This document shows positions 27,384 through 34,126 of a DNA stretch of 64,000 nt, piece after piece. Under the pieces are notes generated by a model. It was not told the DNA's origin. It saw nothing but the letters and a program-made list of their open reading frames with translations, and searched no databases. Each line of letters begins with the position of its first letter. Positions within the stretch are counted from its first letter, which is position 1. The position numbers were made by a program, and so were the translations under genes. The DNA comes from an uncultured Sphingomonadaceae bacterium (GTDB taxonomy: Bacteria > Pseudomonadota > Alphaproteobacteria > Sphingomonadales > Sphingomonadaceae), in assembly GCA_913060895.1 (NCBI GenBank), contig CAJXSN010000001.1, positions 62,001-126,000 on the forward strand, given 5' to 3'.

Positions 27384-29003
27384 ATGCGTTTGCGCCAGTT
27401 ACAAGGGATGGATGCCAGTTTCGTTGCGATGGAAACTCGCAATTCTCCGATGCATATCGGTTCCATCCTTGTGTACAATCCGGAGACGGCGCCGGGTGGG
27501 TTTGTCCGCTTCAAGGATATTCTGGCCTTTTTTGAAAGCCGAATGCAGCTTAGCCGGACAATCAGACAGCGGCTGGTCCGCGTACCCTTCGATCTCGATT
27601 ATCCCTACTGGGTAGAAGATCCTGATTTCGATCTGGAATATCACGTTCGCCATCTGGCACTGCCCAAACCCGGGGACTGGCGACAGCTGTGCATTCAGGC
27701 GGCCCGCATTTTCGCCCGTCCGCTGGATCTGACCCGCCCGCCATGGGAGTTTACGGTTATCGAGGGGCTGGAGAATATCGACGGCGTTTCCGAAGGCAGC
27801 TTTGCAATGGTGACCAAAGTGCATCATGCCGCCATCGATGGGATGAGCGGTGTAGATTTGCTGGAAGCGATGCACACGCTGAACCCTCACGATCCACCGC
27901 CCAATGCGCCGGACGAGTGGCAGCCGGAGAAAATTCCCAATGCGGCGGAACTGCTCGGCAAAAGCTATTTCAATGCATTGACCAACCCGATGAAGCAGCT
28001 TGAGGTCGCGGCCAAGGCTGCGCCTGGAATTACCACTGCGCTCAAGGGCCTGGTTGCAAAAGATTTCAAGGTTTCCGGCGATTTGGTTGCCCCGCGCAGC
28101 CGCTTTAACAGGAAAATCTCGCCCCACCGTGTAATCGAAGGGATCAGTGTTCCGCTTGTCGATATCAAAGCCATCCGTGCGTTGTCGCCGGGCTGCAAGG
28201 TCAACGATGTGTTCCTCGCCATTATCGGAGGAGCATTGAATAAATATCTGACGGCGAAGGATGATCTTCCCAAAACCACCCTTACTGCGATGGCCCCGAT
28301 CTCTGTGCGCGACAAGGACGAAAAGGGGGATATGGGCAATCAGGTCGCGGCTATGATTGCTCCGCTAGGCACTCATCTCAGCGATCCTGTCGAGCGGCTG
28401 GGTTTCGTACATAAACACACAATAAATTCCAAAGCGATGACCGACGCTGTAGGCGCGCGCAACATGACCGAGATCAGCAAGGTCAGCCCAGCCCTTTTCA
28501 TGTCTCTGGGCGCGCGGCTTTACACCCAACTGGGTCTGGCAGAGCGGGTGAAGCAGCCCTTCTCTACCGTCGTCACAAATGTCCCGGGCCCGCCGGTCCC
28601 AATTTATTCCAGCGGCGCGAAGCTGGAAAGCCAGATGGGGCTGATCTGTCTGACCGACGGCATGGGACTGGGCCATACGGTGCAATCCTATGTCGACGAA
28701 GCGACGATTTGCTTCACGGCGTGCCGCACCTTGCTGCCCGATCCGGAGTTCTACGCCGATTGTATCCGTGAGAGTTTCGAGGAATTGCGCAATCTGGCTG
28801 CTGCCGTGCCCTCGCAGAAGCCTGCCCCAACAACAGCAGCCCGTTCAGACTCCAAAAATAGCGGGCCTGCTAAACCGGCAACGAAGATAAGCGGTAAGAC
28901 CAAGTCCGCGACCAAGCGTGCACCGGCCAAATCAGGCGCGTCGCGCAAGGCAGCCAGCACTGCCAAAACCAAGACAAAAGCAGAGGGACGGAAGAAACCA
29001 TGA
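27384..29003 (+). CDS. Wax ester synthase / diacylglycerol acyltransferase
   Basis: WS/DGAT-type acyltransferase that transfers acyl-CoA to fatty alcohols or diacylglycerol to make storage lipids. 539 residues. The active-site motif HHAAIDG (HHxxxDG) lies near residue 147 and the C-terminal domain carries NVPGPPVPIY. The family N-terminus (LRQLQGMDASFVAMET) fits ATG 27384, yet an AGGAGG abuts that ATG, whereas TTG at 27390 sits 6 bases after it; either is possible. The last 65 residues form a Lys/Ala/Pro/Thr-rich basic tail not part of the family core. The stop overlaps the next gene (ATGA). Confidence 0.92.
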   Translation: MRLRQLQGMDASFVAMETRNSPMHIGSILVYNPETAPGGFVRFKDILAFFESRMQLSRTIRQRLVRVPFDLDYPYWVEDPDFDLEYHVRHLALPKPGDWRQLCIQAARIFARPLDLTRPPWEFTVIEGLENIDGVSEGSFAMVTKVHHAAIDGMSGVDLLEAMHTLNPHDPPPNAPDEWQPEKIPNAAELLGKSYFNALTNPMKQLEVAAKAAPGITTALKGLVAKDFKVSGDLVAPRSRFNRKISPHRVIEGISVPLVDIKAIRALSPGCKVNDVFLAIIGGALNKYLTAKDDLPKTTLTAMAPISVRDKDEKGDMGNQVAAMIAPLGTHLSDPVERLGFVHKHTINSKAMTDAVGARNMTEISKVSPALFMSLGARLYTQLGLAERVKQPFSTVVTNVPGPPVPIYSSGAKLESQMGLICLTDGMGLGHTVQSYVDEATICFTACRTLLPDPEFYADCIRESFEELRNLAAAVPSQKPAPTTAARSDSKNSGPAKPATKISGKTKSATKRAPAKSGASRKAASTAKTKTKAEGRKKP

Positions 29004-29809
29004 CTACTCAAGCGGCCACAGCGCAGCCTGCATCCGAACGTTCTGCAATGCCGCCGCGCCCGCCATCCCGTCTACTCGCTCTTGCGGAACCGGGCCGGGC
29101 ACTCAGTGAACTGGCGACGTTTTACGCCCTGCGCCCTCTATTGGCGCATCTGCCCAAGGGTGACGGCCACGGCGTTCTGGTGCTGCCCGGTTTCATGGCC
29201 GGTGACAGCTCCACCCGCCCCCTGCGCTCTTTGTTAGGCGATCTGGGTTATGATGCTGTCGGCTGGAATCTTGGCCGTAATGTACGTGTCGACAATGCGC
29301 GCGTTGCGGCGATGATGAATTGCGTGGACGAGCTGTTCATCCGCACAGAGCGCCCCATTTCGATTATCGGTTGGAGCCTGGGCGGTGTCTTCGCCCGTGA
29401 ACTGGCCAAGCAGGCACCTGAGAAGGTGCGTCAGGTCATTTCGCTCGGCAGTCCGATTTCCGATGACCGCAACCATACCAGTGCCGCGCGCCTTTTCGAA
29501 TGGCTCAACGGGCAGGAGCCTGAGCCGATGAAAGAAGGCCGTTTCCAGCGATTGGCAGAAGCGCCTCCAGTTCCCACCACGTCCATCCTGACCAAGACCG
29601 ATGGTGTTGTACACTGGCGCGGATCGATTCAGGCGGACGGGCCGGAGACCGAGAATATCGAAGTGATTGCCAGCCATTGCGGCCTGGGGGTCAATCCCGC
29701 AGCGATCTATGCGATTGCCGATCGGCTGGCGCAGGAAGAAGGCCAATGGAGCAAGTTTGCCCCCACCGGCATCCCTTCTCTGATGTTCCCCCGAGGTTCG
29801 CTGCACTGA
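29000..29809 (+). CDS. Alpha/beta hydrolase (esterase/lipase-like)
   Basis: 269-residue hydrolase with a serine elbow GWSLGG (Ser126), a preceding PGFMAG oxyanion region near 63-68, and a C-terminal ASHCGLGVNPAA segment likely to hold the catalytic His. No signal peptide. The start overlaps the wax ester synthase stop by four bases (ATGA), so the two are translated together. Such hydrolases accompany WS/DGAT genes in several proteobacteria and may trim or remobilise the stored lipid; that role is inference. Confidence 0.85.
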   Translation: MTTQAATAQPASERSAMPPRPPSRLLALAEPGRALSELATFYALRPLLAHLPKGDGHGVLVLPGFMAGDSSTRPLRSLLGDLGYDAVGWNLGRNVRVDNARVAAMMNCVDELFIRTERPISIIGWSLGGVFARELAKQAPEKVRQVISLGSPISDDRNHTSAARLFEWLNGQEPEPMKEGRFQRLAEAPPVPTTSILTKTDGVVHWRGSIQADGPETENIEVIASHCGLGVNPAAIYAIADRLAQEEGQWSKFAPTGIPSLMFPRGSLH

Positions 29810-29953
29810 TATAAAGACCAGTCGCTTTGATGGGCGCCAAAGGGCAAATTTTCTTGTTGCGTCAGTCAGGCTTCCCTTTTCCCCGTCCCGCCGCTATGTG
29901 GCGCGCTTAGACATGCCATAGTGGCGTGCGCATACCAGAACTGTTGGAAATAC

Positions 29954-30226
29954 ATGGCCAAAGAAGAACTCCTCGAAATGCGCGGCAAGATTGTCGAACT
30001 GCTGCCAAATGCGATGTTTCGGGTCGAGCTTGAAAACGAACACAAGATTATCGGTCACACCGCTGGTAAAATGCGCAAGAACCGCATCCGCGTTTTGGTC
30101 GGAGACGAGGTTTTGGTCGAATTAACTCCTTACGATCTGACCAAGGGTCGTATCACGTACCGCTTCATGCCCGGCCGTGGTGGCCCAGGCCAGAATGCAG
30201 CTCAGGGCCCGGGGCCAACCTCCTAA
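29954..30226 (+). CDS. infA: Translation initiation factor IF-1
   Basis: S1/OB-fold factor that binds the ribosomal A site during initiation. The conserved core ([19 protein letters not shown], then [25 protein letters not shown]) is complete. The frame is open upstream to 29921, but ATG 29954 gives the family N-terminus and a 90-residue protein. The core is followed by a short Gly/Pro/Gln-rich tail of about 17 residues, longer than the 72-residue E. coli factor and usual in sphingomonads. It heads an infA-maf-ribonuclease-yacG-tRNA order common in alphaproteobacteria. Confidence 0.96.
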   Translation: MAKEELLEMRGKIVELLPNAMFRVELENEHKIIGHTAGKMRKNRIRVLVGDEVLVELTPYDLTKGRITYRFMPGRGGPGQNAAQGPGPTS

Positions 30227-30243
30227 AATTTTTGCTTTTTAGG
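30222..30243 (+). promoter_or_regulatory. AT-rich hairpin between infA and maf
   Basis: CCTAAAA (30222-30228), which includes the infA stop, and TTTTAGG (30237-30243) form a 7-base stem. Its right arm overlaps the AGGGG that serves as ribosome binding site of maf, so folding could reduce maf translation. It could also act as a weak terminator. Inference only. Confidence 0.35.
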
Positions 30244-30251
30244 GGTTTCCC

Positions 30252-30833
30252 ATGACGGACTCCTCCCACAAACTGGTTCTGGCATCGGCTAGCCCGAGGC
30301 GGCGCGAACTTATCGCGCGGCTGGGCGTGGTGCCCGATGCCATTGTCCCTGCCGATATCGATGAAAGACCCGCGAAGGCAGAACTTCCGCGCTGTTATGC
30401 CTTGCGCATGGCCCGCGAAAAAGCCGAGGCAGGGGCTTCTGACAACTCGTATGTTCTTGCGGGTGATACGGTAGTTGCCGCCGGACGGCGCATTTTGCCT
30501 AAGGCGGAAGATGAAACGACTGCGCGGCGGTGCCTCGAACTGCTGTCCGGCCGGCGCCATACAGTCCTTTCCGCCATAGCTCTACGCACGCCCGATGGGA
30601 CAATCCGAGAAAAGCTCAGCACCACGCAGGTGAAATTCAAGCGATTGTCGCACGAAGAACTGGCCGCTTATCTCGCTGGCGGCGAGTGGGACGGCAAGGC
30701 AGGCGGTTATGCCATTCAGGGTTCTGCGGAAGCGTTGATTTCATGGATACAGGGCAGCCATTCCGGCGTCGTCGGCCTGCCACTGTTTGAAACGCGCGCT
30801 TTGCTAAAAGCAGCGGGATTTGATGTCCACTAA
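30252..30833 (+). CDS. Maf family nucleotide pyrophosphatase
   Basis: 193-residue Maf/Ham1-like enzyme that hydrolyses non-canonical or canonical NTPs to NMP and pyrophosphate; bacterial members act on dTTP/UTP or m7GTP. Diagnostic pieces are LASASPRRRELIARLG at the N-terminus, DERP, LAGDTVVA near 75, and GKAGGYAIQGSAEALI near 156. Starts at ATG 30252 after AGGGG. Sits between infA and the ribonuclease gene, the usual alphaproteobacterial order. The exact nucleotide preferred cannot be told. Confidence 0.93.
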   Translation: MTDSSHKLVLASASPRRRELIARLGVVPDAIVPADIDERPAKAELPRCYALRMAREKAEAGASDNSYVLAGDTVVAAGRRILPKAEDETTARRCLELLSGRRHTVLSAIALRTPDGTIREKLSTTQVKFKRLSHEELAAYLAGGEWDGKAGGYAIQGSAEALISWIQGSHSGVVGLPLFETRALLKAAGFDVH

Positions 30834-30983
30834 GTCCTCTCCTTTTCGGGGACGGAGACCGCATGCGCAGCATGGGCTGGAGGGGCACCGGCCAATCTCA
30901 CTGCCTGTCAATTCCGCGTCTGGCCAATCGTCCCCCTCCACCATTCTGCGAACCACACCCCTCCCGCCAACGGAGAGGATTTT

Positions 30984-31955
30984 ATGATCTGGCAGGTCGA
31001 GGAAGGCATTGCTGAAACGCGCGCTCTGCTTCTTGATGGTGCCGATGTGGTTGCCGCGCGGATGGATTGGCCGGGCCAGCTTATGGCTGGCGAAGTTGCC
31101 GATGCCATCCTGATCCACCGCGCGCGCGGATCGCGGCGCGGGACAGTTACTTTCCCGAACGGTCAGGAAGCGTTGATCGACCGCTTGCCTTCATCCGCGA
31201 ATGAAGGCGCGCCGCTGCGCTGCCGTGTGACACGTCCAGCAATGGCAGAGCGCGACCGGCGCAAATTTGCCCATGCCGTGCCCAGCGATGCCCCCGTCTC
31301 TCCCGCACCGCTGCTTTCAGAAGCCCTGCGCGCAGACGGGCATGAAGTGCAGATCGCCCGCCGCTTCCCCCCGGGTTTGTGGGAAGATGTGTGGATGGAA
31401 GCCTGGTCGGGCACGTTTCCCTTCGATGGCGGAGAACTGGCTTTCTTCGACACAGCGGCGATGACGCTGATCGATATAGACGGCACTGGCACGCCGCGCG
31501 AATTGGCACTAGCTGCTGTTCCCGCGCTCGCTGCTGCGCTGCGCCGGTTCGATATGGGTGGCAATATCGGCGTGGATTTCCCCACCCTTTCCGCCAAAGC
31601 AGACCGCAAAGCTGTGGATAGCAAGCTTGGCGGATTACTGAACGACTGGCCGCATGAACGCACTGCGATGAACGGGTTTGGCTTTGTCCAGATTGTGGCG
31701 CGGTTGCAGCATCCTTCTCTGCTACAGCGCATCCATCACGCCCGCCGTTCTGCCGCTGCCCGCCTGTTACTGCGGCGCGGAGAGCATCTGGAAGGTGCTG
31801 GACATGTACTGCTTACCTGCCATCCGGCTATTAAGGCGAAGCTGTCAGAAGAGTGGTTGCAAGAGCTTGGGCGCCGCGCAGGACGCCAAGTTCAGGTCGA
31901 AGCCAATGCCGACCTTGCACTGGAGGCCGGGCAGGCCCAACTGGTTCAATCATGA
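30984..31955 (+). CDS. Short ribonuclease E/G family protein
   Basis: 323-residue relative of RNase E/G, endoribonucleases that cut AU-rich single-stranded RNA. The Mg-binding aspartates are present in LIDIDG (164, 166) and GVDFP (Asp198), which match the two catalytic positions of RNase E. It is much shorter than RNase G (about 490 residues): the N-terminal S1-like region is compressed into the first 95 residues and the zinc-link CPxCxG and small domain are absent. Good ribosome binding site (GGAGAGGA) before ATG 30984. Its stop overlaps the yacG ATG. A full-length rne is presumably elsewhere. Confidence 0.88.
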   Translation: MIWQVEEGIAETRALLLDGADVVAARMDWPGQLMAGEVADAILIHRARGSRRGTVTFPNGQEALIDRLPSSANEGAPLRCRVTRPAMAERDRRKFAHAVPSDAPVSPAPLLSEALRADGHEVQIARRFPPGLWEDVWMEAWSGTFPFDGGELAFFDTAAMTLIDIDGTGTPRELALAAVPALAAALRRFDMGGNIGVDFPTLSAKADRKAVDSKLGGLLNDWPHERTAMNGFGFVQIVARLQHPSLLQRIHHARRSAAARLLLRRGEHLEGAGHVLLTCHPAIKAKLSEEWLQELGRRAGRQVQVEANADLALEAGQAQLVQS

Positions 31956-32146
31956 ACCGACGACGCGCTTGCCCTATCTGCAAAAAACCCAGAACCGACG
32001 AACACACCCCATTCTGTTCGCAGCGATGCCGCGACCGCGATCTGGCCCAGTGGTTCGGCGATGGCTACGCAGTGCCGGGCCGTCCTGCCTTGCCGGGGGA
32101 GATTGCAGACGACATTGGCGCGCGCTCTACTGAAGATGGTGACTGA
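31952..32146 (+). CDS. yacG: DNA gyrase inhibitor YacG, zinc-binding
   Basis: 64-residue zinc-ribbon protein. CPIC near residue 7 and CSQRC near 22 supply the four cysteines, followed by the conserved DLAQWFGDGYAVPG segment. E. coli YacG binds GyrB and inhibits gyrase. The ATG at 31952 overlaps the stop of the upstream ribonuclease gene (ATGA), so the 33 extra upstream codons of the open frame, which lie inside that gene, are discarded. Confidence 0.92.
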   Translation: MNRRRACPICKKPRTDEHTPFCSQRCRDRDLAQWFGDGYAVPGRPALPGEIADDIGARSTEDGD

Positions 32147-32236
32147 AACCCCCTTGCAATGGGCGCCGCGGTTCGCCATAGGCGCGCTTCACTCGCTCGC
32201 CGTCATCCATATTACAGGATCGGCTACGCAGCGAAT

Positions 32237-32311
32237 GCCCGGGTAGCTCAGGGGTAGAGCAGGCGATTGAAAATCGCCGTGTCGGTGGTTCAAATCCGCC
32301 CCTGGGCACCA
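32237..32311 (+). tRNA. tRNA-Phe (GAA)
   Basis: A full cloverleaf with encoded CCA. The acceptor stem pairs GCCCGGG with CCTGGGC (one G-T), the D arm contains AGCTCAGGGGTAGAGC, the anticodon stem GGCGA/TCGCC encloses a TTGAAAA loop with anticodon GAA, and the T arm has GGTTCAAATCC. Discriminator A precedes CCA at 32309-32311. A TTTTT run follows at once, a likely transcript end. Confidence 0.97.
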
Positions 32312-32354
32312 TTTTTCCCCTTTTCCTTTAAGGGTGATGTCCAAGGGTAATAAT

Positions 32355-33161
32355 ATGACCCGTCGCCGCCAAATCTACGAAGGCAAAGCCAAGATCCTTT
32401 ACGAGGGTCCTGAACCGGGAACGATCATCCAATACTTCAAGGATGATGCCACCGCATTCAATGCGGAGAAGAAGGGCACGATCAACGGCAAAGGCGTGAT
32501 CAACAATCGCATCAGCGAGCATGTTTTCACCCGCCTCGCCCACATCGGCATCCCGACCCATTTTATCCGCCGCCTGAATATGCGCGAGCAACTGGTTCGA
32601 CAGGTCGAAATCATTCCGATTGAAGTGGTTGTTCGCAATGTCGCTGCCGGTTCCATCTGCAAGCGGCTGGGCATGGAAGAAGGCGTCCAGCTACCGCACA
32701 CGCTGATCGAATATTATTACAAGGATGACGCGCTGGGTGATCCGTTGATCGCCGAAGAACACATCGCCTGCTTCAACTGGGCGAGCCCCGAAGAAATGCA
32801 GGACATTGCCAGCATGGCGATTCGCATCAACGACTTTATGGCCGGAATGTTCGCCGGGATCGATATCCGTCTGGTCGATTTCAAACTGGAGTTCGGTCGT
32901 ATTTTCGATGGCGACTTCAGTCGTGTGATTCTGGCCGACGAGATCAGCCCCGATGGCTGCCGCCTGTGGGACATGAATACGAACGAAAAGCTGGATAAGG
33001 ACCGTTTTCGCCGCGACCTGGGCGGGGAGGAAGAAGCCTATCAGGAAGTCGCCCGTCGGCTGGGCCTTCTGAACAGTGAAGATAATGGCCCCGGCGAAGT
33101 CCTCGACATGGATGCCCATCGCGGCCGGATGCGCGGGAAGCCTTCAAAGCCCGTCAAGTAA
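32355..33161 (+). CDS. purC: SAICAR synthase
   Basis: Phosphoribosylaminoimidazole-succinocarboxamide synthase, which joins aspartate to CAIR with ATP in purine synthesis. 268 residues from ATG 32355, which follows AAGGG by 7 bases; seven codons of open frame upstream are ignored. [20 protein letters not shown], the [14 protein letters not shown] block, [27 protein letters not shown] and [14 protein letters not shown] are all present. A tail of about 25 residues ([14 protein letters not shown]) extends beyond the core. purS and purQ follow 3.9 kb downstream. Confidence 0.97.
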   Translation: MTRRRQIYEGKAKILYEGPEPGTIIQYFKDDATAFNAEKKGTINGKGVINNRISEHVFTRLAHIGIPTHFIRRLNMREQLVRQVEIIPIEVVVRNVAAGSICKRLGMEEGVQLPHTLIEYYYKDDALGDPLIAEEHIACFNWASPEEMQDIASMAIRINDFMAGMFAGIDIRLVDFKLEFGRIFDGDFSRVILADEISPDGCRLWDMNTNEKLDKDRFRRDLGGEEEAYQEVARRLGLLNSEDNGPGEVLDMDAHRGRMRGKPSKPVK

Positions 33162-33168
33162 ACGCGGT

Positions 33169-34047
33169 TTAGACGCAATATTGCAATGTTAAGCCGCTGG
33201 GTCCGATAGCATAAGCGCAGTCTGCCATGTGATCGCCATCCACCTGCACGGGGCTTACGCATTCTTCAAATTCGATCCGGCGGCAGGTCCGGATTTCGAC
33301 ATGGCGCAGTCTGTCGACTGGCAGGCTCAGCATGGCGGCGGTCATTAGAGCGGCAGTCCGTGCCCGCGTAGAGTGACTAAGAGTAACAAGTTCTACCGAG
33401 TTGGCCTGCAAAGCAGCGGCCCGGCTCAGGCGAAAGGGGCCGCCGTAGAGCGCACCATGCGAGACAATCGCCGCCTCTGCCTGCGTTTCGAACGGGGTGC
33501 CATCTACCAATTCTCCGCGTATCGGCATGGTAGCCTTCGGCCATTTGCGCAACTGACGCATCATCGCGACAGCATAGGCATAGCGCCCGATGCGTTTCTT
33601 CAAACCAGCCGAAACGCCTGCCACTGCATGACTGTCCGGCCCGATGCTGAGGCAGGACACGATAGGAATATCGCCCAGAGTGTAGAGCGGCGATCGGACC
33701 CAACCTTTTGCCCCGCGATGCCAGCCATCAGCGATCTGTTTCGCCAAAGCGGCAGGGCTTTTTACATAACCCAATTCGCGTGCGACCAGATTGATCGTGC
33801 CCGCCGGTGCAAGGCACAGCGGTACAGAGCCTGCCGCCGGTCCCATCGCCTGCACCGTATCGCGCAGTGTGCCATCCCCGCCATTGACGCATATGAGATC
33901 CGCGCCGCCTGTTAGTCGGACACCATGCGCAGTGGACGCCATAGGCTGTACCGCGAAACCCTGCGCACTGAGCGCGCCGATCAGACGGTTCAGCCGGTCT
34001 TCGCGAAAGCTGCCCGCTGCGGGGTTATAGACAAGATCCATTTTCAT
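33169..34047 (-). CDS. Diacylglycerol kinase-family lipid kinase
   Basis: 292-residue cytosolic protein with the DAGK catalytic fold: YNPAAGS near the N-terminus, the nucleotide motif NGGDGTLRD near residue 58 and PAGTINLVARELG near 80. The C-terminal beta-sandwich half ends with VQVDGDHMADC. Family members phosphorylate diacylglycerol or related lipids; the substrate here is unknown. ATG 34047 or 34041 fits the family; the frame's earlier start is unsupported and would run into the divergent M16 peptidase promoter. Converges with purC at a 7-base gap. Confidence 0.87.
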   Translation of the reverse strand: MKMDLVYNPAAGSFREDRLNRLIGALSAQGFAVQPMASTAHGVRLTGGADLICVNGGDGTLRDTVQAMGPAAGSVPLCLAPAGTINLVARELGYVKSPAALAKQIADGWHRGAKGWVRSPLYTLGDIPIVSCLSIGPDSHAVAGVSAGLKKRIGRYAYAVAMMRQLRKWPKATMPIRGELVDGTPFETQAEAAIVSHGALYGGPFRLSRAAALQANSVELVTLSHSTRARTAALMTAAMLSLPVDRLRHVEIRTCRRIEFEECVSPVQVDGDHMADCAYAIGPSGLTLQYCV

Positions 34048-34126
34048 CGCGCGCAGCCTATCACTGCAGGATTGTGAAAATACCAATAGTATTGCCGGGT
34101 TCAGGCGCGCCTTGCATAAGGACTGC

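Noticed and set aside
27179-27514. N-terminal 112-codon extension of the TonB-dependent receptor frame
   Set aside because: No signal peptide, rich in Arg/Cys, overlaps the divergent wax ester synthase gene; ATG 27178 begins a textbook signal peptide.
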